Source: Streptosporangiaceae bacterium
Lineage (GTDB): Bacteria > Actinomycetota > Actinomycetes > Streptosporangiales > Streptosporangiaceae
Reading direction: 5' to 3'
DNA: 64,000 bases
Assembly: GCA_019239975.1 (NCBI GenBank)
Contig: JAFAZE010000015.1
Location: 1 to 64,000 of the forward strand
Shown here in pieces: positions 15,829 to 25,450 of this stretch (position 1 is the first letter of the stretch; each line of letters starts with the position of its first letter). The position numbers were made by a program, and so were the translations under genes. The notes under the pieces were generated by a model. That model did not search any database. It worked only from the letters and a program-made list of their open reading frames with translations, and had not been told where the DNA came from.

Positions 15829-17951
15829 CGGGCCTCCGCCTGGCTTTCCGGTGCGTTGCCCAGCGCGGCCTCAGGTGCGGACCATGATATGGCGCGCCGG
15901 GAAACGGCCTCCGTGGGCGTATTGACCAGTTCCAGGAAGACCAGCCGCGTTGCCAGCGGCCTGCCGGGCACCGCATGCCCGCGGCCCAGGAGGGTGTACG
16001 CGGGCACACGCCGTCCCAGGCCGTGGGAGTACCAGCCCAGGATGGGGTCCGTCTCGCCGCGGTGCAGGCTCCACCGCAGCTCGGCGGGCAGCTCCAGCCA
16101 TGCCGCTCCCGGCGCGGGCGGCGCGGGCGGCGCGGCCGGCACGTAGGGCGCGGACGGCGTGGGCCAGCTCAGCACGACGCTGGAATCCCTGAGTTCTGCG
16201 TGGACGTCGGGACCGAAGTGAAAGGCGACGCGGATGTCGTGGCCGCCGCCCTCGATCTCGTCGATGATGTCGATGGCGCGCGAAACCCGGTCCAGCCGGA
16301 CCGAGCGGCGGTGCCGCGCGGGCGGGCTGAGCGACAGGTAACCGTCGTGTTCGGCGGTCCAGCTGGCGATGTCGCCATCGTCGGCGACGCCGGTCTCCCT
16401 GGCCCGCGCGTGCCGCAGCCAGAGGAACGAGCCGCCTTCCCTCGACTGGTTCCGGCCGCCGAGCTCGACGGTGTTGTGCGCGATCGTGGACCTGAAGTAG
16501 GAACGCCACGCCGGCTCGCCGTGGTAGCAGTAGGTGCCCGGGTCAGCGAGAACATCGACGCCCGCGTAGCGGACCTCGACCGACAGCGCGTCCGCGTGGG
16601 CGTGCGCGGCGATGCTGAGGTATCCGTGCGGGCCGCCGTCGCACCGGCACCATATCTCCTGCTCCCCGGCGGTGCGCAGCAGCGTCGTACCCGCGTCGGC
16701 GAACCGGGACGGCCGCCGGGCGGGCCGCCGGGCGGTCACGGGCTTCGGGCACGGGAGGGCGCCGACGATCGCCGCGCCCGCGTCCGCCGGGCACCGCGGC
16801 CACCAGTCGAGCGGGCCGGCGAGGGCCCCGGCGAGCGCGAGCAGCGAGGGCCAGCGGTTGGCCACCGGAGCGTCGAGCAGCAGCGCGCGGCCCTCGTCGG
16901 AATCTCCCTGCCGGGGCGGCCGCAGTCGCTCGTCGACGAGGGCCGCCGCGCTGTCCGCCACCGCGCACAGCCGTTCCCAGAGGGCAGCGCTCAGCGGATG
17001 GCCGCATCCCCCGGCCTCGGCGGCCGCGAGGAACCCGAGCTCGGCGATGAAGCACTGGTAATCCGAGGCAAGTTCACGGCCGACGCCCGACGGGAAGGTG
17101 TTGCGCAGGAATTCCCGTTCGAGCAGGCTCGCCGACCTGCGCCGCCAGCGGCCGGTCTCCGGGAACCAGGGGAACGCGCAGCTCGCGACGAGCTGCCCGG
17201 CCGCCTCGGCTATGACGTGGTTGTTGGCGGACGAGCCGCGGCTGGGGAACGCGGCGAGGTACTGCTGATGCCACCGGATCTGCCGCACCGCGAGCCCGTC
17301 GTTCTCGAACAGGTCGCGGACGTACGGCCAGTCGTTCAGCAGGCGGCGGATCCAGGCGAGGCTGATGAGGCGGATGCCCACCTCGATGCCGCTTGTCCAG
17401 TTCACGCCGGACAGGAAGGGATTCTCCCGCCACCAGGAACGCAACTGGGCGGCGACCCGCCGCGCGTAAGGCTCCTCGTGGCTGAGGAACCACGCGGTGG
17501 CCAGCAGCGTGAGGTGCTGCAGCCGGGAGATCTCCCATACCTGCTTGACGTTTCCGCATCGTTCCTCCGAGCGGTGATCGATGCGGAACGCGTAACGGCC
17601 GGGCTCGGACCGGCGGCCGGTCACGGGATCACGGAACCAGTCGGGCAGCGCCGCGTCCGTTCTGATTACTCCAAGGACCTCCCATTCGCCGGCCAGCAGC
17701 CGCGCGGCGGCCTCCAGCACAGCGGTTCTGGCGGCGTCCGGCACCCGCGCGGCCGTGTCAGGCGGGAGGACGGCGGCGAACCGGCGCTCGCCCGGCAGCG
17801 GCGCCGCGGCCGCGGCCACCTGCTCCGGCCGCACCTGCCGCCGTGACCAGGCCAGCCGGAGCATCTGGTCGCGGGCGCGCCATGCCACCTCGGCAGGCGA
17901 CATCCTGGCAGCCCTGCGGGCGTACCAGCGCAGTCGCGACGTCACGCTCAC
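15825..17951 (-). CDS. Heparinase II/III family protein
   Basis: A 708-residue protein with an N-terminal alpha/alpha toroid (about 50-370, including WTSGIEVGIRLISLAW and SANNHVIAEAAG) and a C-terminal beta-sandwich (from about 400) carrying HAHADALSVEVRYAG and DPGTYCYHG, hallmarks of heparinase II/III-like lyases. No signal peptide is seen, so it is probably not a secreted lyase unless exported another way. Starts at GTG 17951 in a GTGA overlap with the bi-domain dehydrogenase stop (GTG 17957 also possible). Such proteins commonly sit beside AsnB and bi-domain dehydrogenases in exopolysaccharide clusters; uronate-containing polymer is a natural but unproven substrate. Confidence 0.83.
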   Translation of the reverse strand: MSVTSRLRWYARRAARMSPAEVAWRARDQMLRLAWSRRQVRPEQVAAAAAPLPGERRFAAVLPPDTAARVPDAARTAVLEAAARLLAGEWEVLGVIRTDAALPDWFRDPVTGRRSEPGRYAFRIDHRSEERCGNVKQVWEISRLQHLTLLATAWFLSHEEPYARRVAAQLRSWWRENPFLSGVNWTSGIEVGIRLISLAWIRRLLNDWPYVRDLFENDGLAVRQIRWHQQYLAAFPSRGSSANNHVIAEAAGQLVASCAFPWFPETGRWRRRSASLLEREFLRNTFPSGVGRELASDYQCFIAELGFLAAAEAGGCGHPLSAALWERLCAVADSAAALVDERLRPPRQGDSDEGRALLLDAPVANRWPSLLALAGALAGPLDWWPRCPADAGAAIVGALPCPKPVTARRPARRPSRFADAGTTLLRTAGEQEIWCRCDGGPHGYLSIAAHAHADALSVEVRYAGVDVLADPGTYCYHGEPAWRSYFRSTIAHNTVELGGRNQSREGGSFLWLRHARARETGVADDGDIASWTAEHDGYLSLSPPARHRRSVRLDRVSRAIDIIDEIEGGGHDIRVAFHFGPDVHAELRDSSVVLSWPTPSAPYVPAAPPAPPAPGAAWLELPAELRWSLHRGETDPILGWYSHGLGRRVPAYTLLGRGHAVPGRPLATRLVFLELVNTPTEAVSRRAISWSAPEAALGNAPESQAEAR

Positions 17952-20152
17952 GGCCACACGCGTTCCGGGCGCCCGGTCAGCAGGCTTTCGCCCACGGCGA
18001 TCGTCGCCCTGGTGGTGGCCAGCAGCGAGTCGATGCTGATCGGCATCGGGCCTCCGCCGCGGACGGCCTCGGTGAACTGCTCCATCTCGCGGCGCTGGCC
18101 CTTGTCCTGGCCGCGCGCCTTCGTGGTTGCCCGCCGCCGCCCCGCCCAGACGGCCGCGCTGCGGAAGTTGTCGAGCCTGGCGTTCCGGCCGTCACCCGTG
18201 GCGTCCAGCGTCTCCTTCGGGTGCCGGGAGTTCCCGCCCGTGAGGTACGCGATGGCGCCGGCCGCTCCGCTGGCGAAACGCACGGTGGCGTGGACGTCGC
18301 CGCTGCCCGGCCCGCGCACGGCGTAGACCTCCTCCGGCAGGCTCCCCGCCCACCAGCTCAGCGTGTCGATGAAGTGACCGCCTTCGCCGGTAAACCGCGA
18401 CCCTTCGGCCTCCTCGTTGAGATACCAGCTGCCGGCGGCCAGCGGGCCGGCGTTGACCAGGTACCGGGTCACCGAACTGCCGCTTCCCGGGCCGAAGAGC
18501 TCTTTCATGTGCACGAGCAGCGGCGCGAACCGCCTGTTGAACCCCACCATGAGCCGGTCGTTGCCGGTCCTGGAGATGGTGCTGGCGATCCGTTCGGCCT
18601 CGTCGCGGGTGAGCGCCAGCGGCTTCTCGACGTACACCGCCTTGCCGGTCTCCAGGGCGCGGCAGACGAGCTGGGCGTGCGTCTGGTGCCTGGTCACGAT
18701 GAAGATCGCGTCCAGCGACCGATCCTCCAGCACGGCGTCCGCGGTCGTCGATGCCTTCGTGAAGCCGAACTTCCGCTGGGCGTTGACCGCCGAAAGCGGC
18801 CGGGTCGTCGCGACGTGCGCCAGCCGGGCGGTCCTGAGCCCCGCCAGGTGCGGCAGCAGCATCGAGGACGCGTAGTTGCCCGCGCCGATGAAGCCGGCCG
18901 CGACCTGCGCCTTTCTCGCTGATGTGCGGCGCGGCGCCGGGGTGCCGGCACGGGGCAGCACGCGGCTGGTCGCCGGGGCCGGCGCGTCCCCGGCGGGCAC
19001 CGGGTACTCGAGCAGCACGCCAACGGCCTTCAGCTCGCCCGACTTCAGGCCGGCGTAAACCCCGGCCGCGTCCGCCATCGGGTACACACCCGAGATGAGG
19101 GTCGCCACCTCGACCTCGTTGCGGGCGACGAGGTCGAGGAAGGACTCCAGGTTGCGCTTCTCGGTCCAGCGCACGTACCCGGCTGGGTAGTCGATGCCCT
19201 CGAGCTCGTAGCGGTCGTCGTAGCGCCCGGGCCCATAGGATCGGGAGAACCGGACGTCGAGTTCCTTGCCGTAGTAGGCGTTCCAGGGGAGGTCCAGTTT
19301 CATCTTCCCGATGTCGACGACCCGGGCGCGGTCCCTTGCCAGCTTCACGGCCGCCTCGGCCGGCCCGTTGGCCGTGCCGCCCGCGGCCAGGAAAACGTGG
19401 TCGGCGCCGCGCCCGCTGGTGATCGCGGCGAGGTCGCGGACGACGCCGTCCAGCCCCGCGGGCGGCCCGCACGCCGCCGCCCCCGCCTTCTCCGCCAGCC
19501 GGCAGCGGTCGTCGACCGGGTCGATCCCGACCACCTGAACGCCGGCCGCGATCAGCAGCCTGACCACGAGCTGGCCGACGAGGCCGAGGCCGATCACGGC
19601 CGCCGTCTCGCCGAGCTGGACCTCGGCACGGCGCACCCCGTGCATGGCGATCGACGCCACCGTGGAGAACGCGGCGTGCTCGGGCAGCACGCCCGGCGGA
19701 ACCGCGGCGCACAGGTTGACCGGAACCCAGTTGTACTCGGCGTGCAGCGCGTGCTCGTTGCCCGCCGCGGCGACGAGCTGGCCGGCCCGGAACTCCCCGG
19801 CCCCGGGGCCCACCTCGGTCACCACGCCGCACAGCGAGTAACCGAGCGGGGTGTAGGAGTTGAGCCGGTTCATGACCTTCTTGTACGCGGCGAGCACGCC
19901 CTGCTGCCGCGCCGCGTCGAGGACCTTGCGCACCTGGTCCGGCCGCGCCCGCGCCATTCCCACCATCGACATGCTCGCCTCGGACACCTTCATCATCTCG
20001 GTGCCGGCCGAGATGAGGGAGAACAGCGACCGCACGAGGACCCCCCCGGGACGGCACACCGGTGCGGGTACGTCAAGGACGGCGAGCTCCCCGGTCCTGT
20101 AGTTCTGGGCTATCTGCTTCATCGGGGTTTCATCAGGTCCTTCGTCAGTCAT
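17948..20152 (-). CDS. Bi-domain oxidoreductase: MDR alcohol dehydrogenase plus Gfo/Idh/MocA
   Basis: A 734-residue fusion. Residues about 1-360 form a medium-chain dehydrogenase (SLISAGTEMMKVS, GEFRAGQLVAAAGNEHALHAEY, AAVIGLGLVGQLVVRL for NAD binding). After a basic Pro/Ala linker, residues about 400-730 form a Gfo/Idh domain (AGFIGAGNYASSMLLPHLAG, then VEKPLALTRDEAERIA). Such fusions pair two oxidations, probably on one sugar intermediate, and recur beside heparinase-like genes. ATG 20152 is chosen because it overlaps the asnB stop (ATGA); a longer frame to 20212 would enter asnB. Confidence 0.85.
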   Translation of the reverse strand: MTDEGPDETPMKQIAQNYRTGELAVLDVPAPVCRPGGVLVRSLFSLISAGTEMMKVSEASMSMVGMARARPDQVRKVLDAARQQGVLAAYKKVMNRLNSYTPLGYSLCGVVTEVGPGAGEFRAGQLVAAAGNEHALHAEYNWVPVNLCAAVPPGVLPEHAAFSTVASIAMHGVRRAEVQLGETAAVIGLGLVGQLVVRLLIAAGVQVVGIDPVDDRCRLAEKAGAAACGPPAGLDGVVRDLAAITSGRGADHVFLAAGGTANGPAEAAVKLARDRARVVDIGKMKLDLPWNAYYGKELDVRFSRSYGPGRYDDRYELEGIDYPAGYVRWTEKRNLESFLDLVARNEVEVATLISGVYPMADAAGVYAGLKSGELKAVGVLLEYPVPAGDAPAPATSRVLPRAGTPAPRRTSARKAQVAAGFIGAGNYASSMLLPHLAGLRTARLAHVATTRPLSAVNAQRKFGFTKASTTADAVLEDRSLDAIFIVTRHQTHAQLVCRALETGKAVYVEKPLALTRDEAERIASTISRTGNDRLMVGFNRRFAPLLVHMKELFGPGSGSSVTRYLVNAGPLAAGSWYLNEEAEGSRFTGEGGHFIDTLSWWAGSLPEEVYAVRGPGSGDVHATVRFASGAAGAIAYLTGGNSRHPKETLDATGDGRNARLDNFRSAAVWAGRRRATTKARGQDKGQRREMEQFTEAVRGGGPMPISIDSLLATTRATIAVGESLLTGRPERVWP

Positions 20153-22056
20153 GCCGCCACGCCCATGGACCGCACGTTGCGGTACCACAGTTCGAGCGTC
20201 AGCAGCTGCCATATCTGCTTGGCACGGTCCTCGCGGCCGGTCTGCTCGTCGTCGATGAGGCGGAGCAGCGCGCCGCCCCGGATCAGGCCGGTCCCGGCCA
20301 GCTCGCCACCGATGAGCACGTCGCGGATGACCTCACGCAGGTCGTTGCGGACCCACGCCCGCAGCGGGGCGCTGAACGAGGCCTTCGGCCGGTACACGAT
20401 CTCGCGCGGCAGCCAGCTCTCCGCGGCCCGCTTGAGGGCCACCTTGCCCTGGCGGCGCCTGATCTTGTCCCTGCCGCCGACGGAGAACGCCGCGCGCGCG
20501 ACGACGGGATCCACGAACGGGACCCGGACCTCCACGGAGGCCGCCATGCTGGCGCGGTCGGTGTAGGCGAGGTTGAGCCCGGGCAGAAACAGCCGGGTGT
20601 CGGCGAGGCACATCCGGTTGACCTCGTCCCGCAGCGAGTTGTCGTTGTAGACGTCGCCGTGCTCCGCGATGACCTGGCCGACGTGGCCGGCCAGGTCGGG
20701 GCCCACCAGCGCGGTGAGCTCCACGGCGTCGTACAGCGTGTAGCTGCGGCGGAACCGGGGCTCCTCGGGCAGCTCGGCGAACGTGAGGAAGCGCTTCGCC
20801 CACCGGGCGTAGCGCAGGCCGCGGCCCCTCACGCTGACCGGGGACCGCTCGACGGCGAAGCGCGCGCCGGCCCGGGGAGCGGCGGGAAGCCTGCTGTACC
20901 GGCCGGCCATCACGCACGCCAGATGCTTGCGGTAGCCGCCGAACAGCTCGTCGGCGCCCATGCCGGACAGCATCACCTTGACGCCGCGCTCGCGCGCGGC
21001 CTCGCACATCAGCAGCGTGTTGATCGCGGCGGGATCACCGATCGGCTCGTCGAGGACGTCGACCATCCGGGGCAGCAGGTCCACGATGTCCGGTGCGATC
21101 TCTATCTCGTGCAGGCCGATGCCGAAGCGCGCGGCGACCTTCCGCGCGTAGAGCGCGTCATCCGGCATGGCCTCCAGCCGCTGGTCTTCGGGCCGGAACG
21201 TGATCGTGTACGCGTCGATCTCCTGCGCGGCCTGGTGCGCGAGGACGGTGACGATGCTCGAGTCCAGGCCGCCGCTGAGGAAGCTCGACACCGGCACGTC
21301 GGACACCAGGTGGGCGGCGACGGACTCCCGGATCACCGCGCCCAGGTCGGCGGCGGGCCCCTCCGCCGCCTCGCCCGCCACCTCCGCGGCGCGCCAGTAG
21401 TGCTCCACCCGGAGCCTGCCGTCCGGGCTGACGCGCGCCCACGATCCGCCGGGAAGCTTCCGCACTCCGTCAACGGCGCACCGCTGCTCGGGCACCCAGT
21501 AATAGAGCATCGACGCCACCATGGCGCCCGGCTCGATCCGCAGCTCGGTGCCCATCGCGGTGAGCAGCGCCTTCAGCTCCGACGCGAAGACCAGGCCGTC
21601 GCCCCGCGGGAGGTAGTACAGCGGCTTTATGCCCAGCGGGTCCCGGGCCAGCACGAGATCGCCGGCCGCCGTGTCCGCCAGCGCGAACGCGAACATCCCG
21701 CGGAACCTGCGCAGCGCGGCCGGTCCCCACGTCCGCCAGGCCTCCAGCACGACCTCGGTGTCCGACCTGGTGACGAACGTGACGCCCTGGCCGGCGAGCT
21801 CGGCTCGCAGCTGCCGGTAGTTGTACAGCTCGCCGTTGTAGACGAGTGTCATGCCGTGCTTGGACAGCGGCTGGTCGGCCGCGGCGGTCAGGTCGATGAT
21901 CGACAGCCGCCGGTGCCCGAGGTGAACCGAGACCCGCTCGTCCTCGTGACCCCACACCCCGGCGGCGTCCGGCCCGCGATGGGCGATCCGGTCGCTCATC
22001 ACGTCCACCAGCTTCTGGCCGTCGGCCTGCTGGTAACACCCCGCGATTCCGCACAT
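20149..22056 (-). CDS. asnB: Asparagine synthase-like glutamine amidotransferase
   Basis: A 635-residue class II amidotransferase. Cys2 of MCGIAGCYQ is the glutaminase nucleophile; HRGPDAAGVW and YNGELYNYR complete that domain. The synthetase domain has the PP-loop SGGLDSS near residue 260 and LSGMGADELFGGYRKH. Free-standing asparagine synthesis is possible, but in polysaccharide clusters such AsnB paralogues usually amidate a carboxyl group, here perhaps a uronic acid, and the neighbours favour that reading. It ends overlapping the bi-domain dehydrogenase. Confidence 0.85.
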   Translation of the reverse strand: MCGIAGCYQQADGQKLVDVMSDRIAHRGPDAAGVWGHEDERVSVHLGHRRLSIIDLTAAADQPLSKHGMTLVYNGELYNYRQLRAELAGQGVTFVTRSDTEVVLEAWRTWGPAALRRFRGMFAFALADTAAGDLVLARDPLGIKPLYYLPRGDGLVFASELKALLTAMGTELRIEPGAMVASMLYYWVPEQRCAVDGVRKLPGGSWARVSPDGRLRVEHYWRAAEVAGEAAEGPAADLGAVIRESVAAHLVSDVPVSSFLSGGLDSSIVTVLAHQAAQEIDAYTITFRPEDQRLEAMPDDALYARKVAARFGIGLHEIEIAPDIVDLLPRMVDVLDEPIGDPAAINTLLMCEAARERGVKVMLSGMGADELFGGYRKHLACVMAGRYSRLPAAPRAGARFAVERSPVSVRGRGLRYARWAKRFLTFAELPEEPRFRRSYTLYDAVELTALVGPDLAGHVGQVIAEHGDVYNDNSLRDEVNRMCLADTRLFLPGLNLAYTDRASMAASVEVRVPFVDPVVARAAFSVGGRDKIRRRQGKVALKRAAESWLPREIVYRPKASFSAPLRAWVRNDLREVIRDVLIGGELAGTGLIRGGALLRLIDDEQTGREDRAKQIWQLLTLELWYRNVRSMGVAA

Positions 22057-22058
22057 GG

Positions 22059-23300
22059 TCAGCTGGCCCCGGCCGTCAGGCGCCGGTAGACGCCCAGGTA
22101 CGCGCGCTCCTGGTGGCTCCAGGCCAGCTCCTGCTCGACGCGAATGCGCCCCAGCTTGCCCAGCCGGGCCCGTGCCTGCTCATCGTCCATGAGCCCGGCG
22201 ATCGCCCTGGCGTACTCACGGGTGTCGCTGGGCCTGACGTACACGCCGGCGTCGCCGACCGAAACCCGCGTTTCCCGCAGGTCGAAGGCGACCACGGGCA
22301 GCTCGAAGGCCATGTATTCCATCGACTTGTTCATCGTCGACAGGTCGTTGAGCGGGTTCTTGGGATCCGGCGAGAGGCCGGCGTCCGCGGTGGACAGGAT
22401 GCGCGTGACGAGCTCGTCCGGCGCCCGGCCGGTGAACTCCACGTGGCCGGCCAGGCCGAGCTCGTCCCGCAGCGCCACCAGGTCGCCGAAGCAGTCCCCG
22501 TTGCCGATCAGCGTGAACGCGATGTCGTCACGCCCGAACTCGTGCACCACGATGTGCGCGGCCCGCACCACGATGTCCACCCCGTCCTGCGGCCCCATGA
22601 CGCCGATGTACGCGGCGAGGAACCGCCGCCCGCGGCGCTGCGCGGGATCGGCCGGGCCGCGCCGCAGGCGCTCCGGGTCGGGGCCGCTGCGGACGATCGT
22701 GACGTCGGCGGCGGGCTTGCCGCTCCGCTCGACGGCTATCTCGCGGTAGGAGCCGTTGGTGGCGATCACGTGGTCCGCCGTCCGGTGTGTCCTGCGCTCG
22801 AGAGCGCGCAGCGCCCGGTACGGGAGCCTCGGCCCGCGCGGGAAGCGGGACTCGTAGAGCTCGGGGCACAGGTCGTGATGGTCGAAGACGAACCGGGTGC
22901 CGTCGAGCGCCCGGAAGGCGGCGGCGATCGGCCAGAAGATGTCGGGCGGGTTGCACGCCTGGATCACGGCGAAGCGGCCCGACCGCCTCGCCTTGACGGT
23001 CAGCCACGCCGTCGCCAGGAAGGAGTACACGTACTCGGTGACGAAGCCGAGCTTGCTGCCGCCGGGCGCGTAGGGCCGGTACTTGTACAGCTCGACGGAG
23101 CCGGTCACCTGGTACGCCGGATCACCGTCGCCCCTGGGGCACACGACGGCGACCCGGTATCCCGCCGACACGAGGGCCTGGCACTCGAGCCACACCCGGC
23201 GGTCGAAGGGCACCGGAAGGTTCTGGACAATGATGAGCACCCGGGTTTTCACGTCTACAGGAACACGAAGAGGGCGAGCGTGATACGGGGGGCGCCTCAT
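22059..23300 (-). CDS. Family 4 glycosyltransferase
   Basis: A 413-residue GT-B transferase. RVLIIVQNLPVPFDRRVW opens the fold, YIGVMGPQDGVD begins the donor-binding half and NKSMEYMAFELPVV carries the acidic motif. It lies 2 nt from asnB. The start is not certain: ATG 23300 is used, but there is no ribosome binding site there, and GTG 23252, five codons before the first strand, would fit the family better. Acceptor and donor unknown. Confidence 0.82.
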   Translation of the reverse strand: MRRPPYHARPLRVPVDVKTRVLIIVQNLPVPFDRRVWLECQALVSAGYRVAVVCPRGDGDPAYQVTGSVELYKYRPYAPGGSKLGFVTEYVYSFLATAWLTVKARRSGRFAVIQACNPPDIFWPIAAAFRALDGTRFVFDHHDLCPELYESRFPRGPRLPYRALRALERRTHRTADHVIATNGSYREIAVERSGKPAADVTIVRSGPDPERLRRGPADPAQRRGRRFLAAYIGVMGPQDGVDIVVRAAHIVVHEFGRDDIAFTLIGNGDCFGDLVALRDELGLAGHVEFTGRAPDELVTRILSTADAGLSPDPKNPLNDLSTMNKSMEYMAFELPVVAFDLRETRVSVGDAGVYVRPSDTREYARAIAGLMDDEQARARLGKLGRIRVEQELAWSHQERAYLGVYRRLTAGAS

Positions 23301-23356
23301 TGAGTTGACGGCACGGGACGGCACGGCATGGCGCCCGCCGGGCACGAATGCTCAGC

Positions 23357-23929
23357 TCACGAGGCCTGCAGCAGCACGCGGAGCCTCGCCAGGCACCGTC
23401 CGCGCGTGGGACCGATGCTGCCGATGGGAAGGCCGAGTTGATCTGATATCTCCGTGTAGGAAGTTGGCGGATCCGCCATCAGCAGCTCGAGCAGCCTCTG
23501 CCACCGCCGGGGCAGGCGGGACATCGCGTCCCGGACGGTCTGGGCGCGCTCGTCCGCGAGGAGGCGCTCGTCGATCTCGGGCCCGGCGGCCATCGCGTCC
23601 ACGAGATCGGTTTCGTCCTGGCCCAGAACGATCCTCTTGCGCGCCGCCACGCAGCGCAGGCACTCGTGCCGCGCCGTCGATGCGAGCCAGGAGCCCACGC
23701 GTTCGGGGCGCTGGAGACGGTTGATGTGCTCGAGCAGGCGCAGCCACGTCGTCTGGGCGACGTCGGCGGCATCGCTTTCCACCAGCTTGAATTCACCGGT
23801 AATTGACCAGATGAGCCTGGCGTAGTTATCAACCAGCCGCTCCCACGCTCGCATGTCACCGTCGCCGGCGCGACGAACCAATTCGGCGACGTCCAGGTCA
23901 GCAATCTTTTGCTCTGGCGTCATCGTCAT
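23357..23929 (-). CDS. ECF-like sigma-70 family RNA polymerase sigma factor
   Basis: A 190-residue sigma factor with only regions 2 and 4. Region 2: LVDNYARLIWSITGEF and DAADVAQTTWLRLLEHI (about 33-70). Region 4: SYTEISDQLGLPIGSIGPTR (about 155-174), the -35 recognition helix. Start ATG 23929 has GGAGAAGAC upstream (a second ATG is two codons in). No anti-sigma gene with a recognisable zinc or membrane domain follows; the neighbours are polysaccharide genes. It may direct transcription of this cluster. Confidence 0.85.
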   Translation of the reverse strand: MTMTPEQKIADLDVAELVRRAGDGDMRAWERLVDNYARLIWSITGEFKLVESDAADVAQTTWLRLLEHINRLQRPERVGSWLASTARHECLRCVAARKRIVLGQDETDLVDAMAAGPEIDERLLADERAQTVRDAMSRLPRRWQRLLELLMADPPTSYTEISDQLGLPIGSIGPTRGRCLARLRVLLQAS

Positions 23930-23962
23930 CTGTCTTCTCCTCTATTACGGGAGGCCCACCGA

Positions 23963-25450
23963 TTAGTAGGCGCCCGACCCCCTGAAGATCGCTGCGAACG
24001 TCTTCCAGAGGATTTGCAGGTCGAGCGCGAATGACCAGTTCTCCACGTAGCGCAAATCGAGCCGGACGGATTCGTCCCACGACAGATCTGACCGGCCGTT
24101 CACCTGCCAGAGGCCGGTCAGCCCGGGTTTCACGACGAGCCTGCGCCGGACGTGGTCCGCGTACCTGGCGGCCTCATCCGGAAGCGCGGGCCGCGGTCCC
24201 ACCAGCGACATGTCGCCGCGGAACACGTTCAGAAGCTGTGGCAGCTCATCTACCGACCATCGCCTCAGACGTGCCCCCAGCGCCGTGACGCGCGGGTCCC
24301 TGCGCAGCTTGAAGAGCACCCCGTCGAGGTCATTGCCGCCCGCGACCTGGCCGCGGAGCCGCTCGGCGCCGACGACCATCGTGCGGAACTTGTAGATCTT
24401 GAAGACCTGGCCGTCCTTGCCGACCCTTGTCTGAGTGAAGAACGCCGGCCCCTTGTCGGAGAGCCTGATCACTATCGCCAGCGTCAGGATCAGCGGGGAC
24501 AGCAGAACGAGCGCCGTCCCGGCGGCGCACCGGTCGAACAACCCCTTCACGACCTGCCGCAGGCCGCTGAGCTGCGGGTGATCGACGTGCAGCAGGGTCA
24601 GCCCGGCGATCGGCCTGACCGTCGTCCGCGGCCCGGCCACATCCAGCAGGGCGGGCGCGACGCAGAGGTCCGTGCCGGTCTTCTCCAGTTCCCAGGCCAG
24701 CGACCGGAGCGTGAGGCCATCGATCTCCGGGCAGGAGACCACCGCCACGGTGTCCGCCCCGCACCGGCGCACGGCCGTGCCGACGTCACCAAGGCCGCCG
24801 ATCACCGGGACGCCGACGACCTCCCGGCTCCCGGACCGGGCCACGCACGCGGCGACGACCCTGAGCCCGTGGTATTTGTCCCGCCGCAGCTCGGTGATGA
24901 GGCCGGCCACCGCGCCCTCGTGCCCGACCGCCACCACGCTGGACACGCAGCGGCCGGCGTCGCGCTGTCTGTGCAGTCGCTTGCGCAGGGCGTACCTGGC
25001 GGCCATGGTCAGCGCGGTGACACCCGGCATGGCGATGACCAGGTACCCGCGGGACAACTCGGTGTTGACCAGGTAGGACAGTATGGCCAGCCCCGCGGTC
25101 AGGCTCACCCCGGCGCTCAGAACCCTGCGGAACTCGTCGGAGCCGATTCCGATGAAGCGGGCGTCGTAGCCGCCGGCCAGCCACAAGGTGAGTACCCAGA
25201 GCAACGGAAGCACCAGGCTCAGCGCCGCGTATACCCTTGTGAAATGGCCGTCAAAGCGCAGCTGGAGCGCCGCGGTCACGGCCAGGATCGCGCAGCCAAG
25301 ATCGGCGAGTGCCACATGGCGCAAGTAGGTTTTTGTCCACGTTGTCAGCCGGCGGCGCGATCGCCGCGCACCTTTACTATTCGCTCTGACGACATAGTCA
25401 GACACGGTATCCGCCCCCAAAATGGGTACAGCGGCATTGCCGCGTGGCAC
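23963..25450 (-). CDS. Polyprenyl-phosphate glycosylphosphotransferase (initiating enzyme)
   Basis: A 495-residue membrane enzyme of the WcaJ/WbaP class that moves a sugar-1-phosphate onto undecaprenyl phosphate, the first step of lipid-linked chain assembly. Four or five N-terminal helices (about 45-165), a CoA-binding-like central domain, then a helix and the catalytic C-terminal domain with KIYKFRTMVVGAE, SVDELPQLLNVFRGDMSLVGPRP and KPGLTGLWQVNGRS. The start is GTG 25450 or, with a better GGGGGCGG site, GTG 25405. It is the only initiating transferase in the window. Confidence 0.87.
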   Translation of the reverse strand: MPRGNAAVPILGADTVSDYVVRANSKGARRSRRRLTTWTKTYLRHVALADLGCAILAVTAALQLRFDGHFTRVYAALSLVLPLLWVLTLWLAGGYDARFIGIGSDEFRRVLSAGVSLTAGLAILSYLVNTELSRGYLVIAMPGVTALTMAARYALRKRLHRQRDAGRCVSSVVAVGHEGAVAGLITELRRDKYHGLRVVAACVARSGSREVVGVPVIGGLGDVGTAVRRCGADTVAVVSCPEIDGLTLRSLAWELEKTGTDLCVAPALLDVAGPRTTVRPIAGLTLLHVDHPQLSGLRQVVKGLFDRCAAGTALVLLSPLILTLAIVIRLSDKGPAFFTQTRVGKDGQVFKIYKFRTMVVGAERLRGQVAGGNDLDGVLFKLRRDPRVTALGARLRRWSVDELPQLLNVFRGDMSLVGPRPALPDEAARYADHVRRRLVVKPGLTGLWQVNGRSDLSWDESVRLDLRYVENWSFALDLQILWKTFAAIFRGSGAY

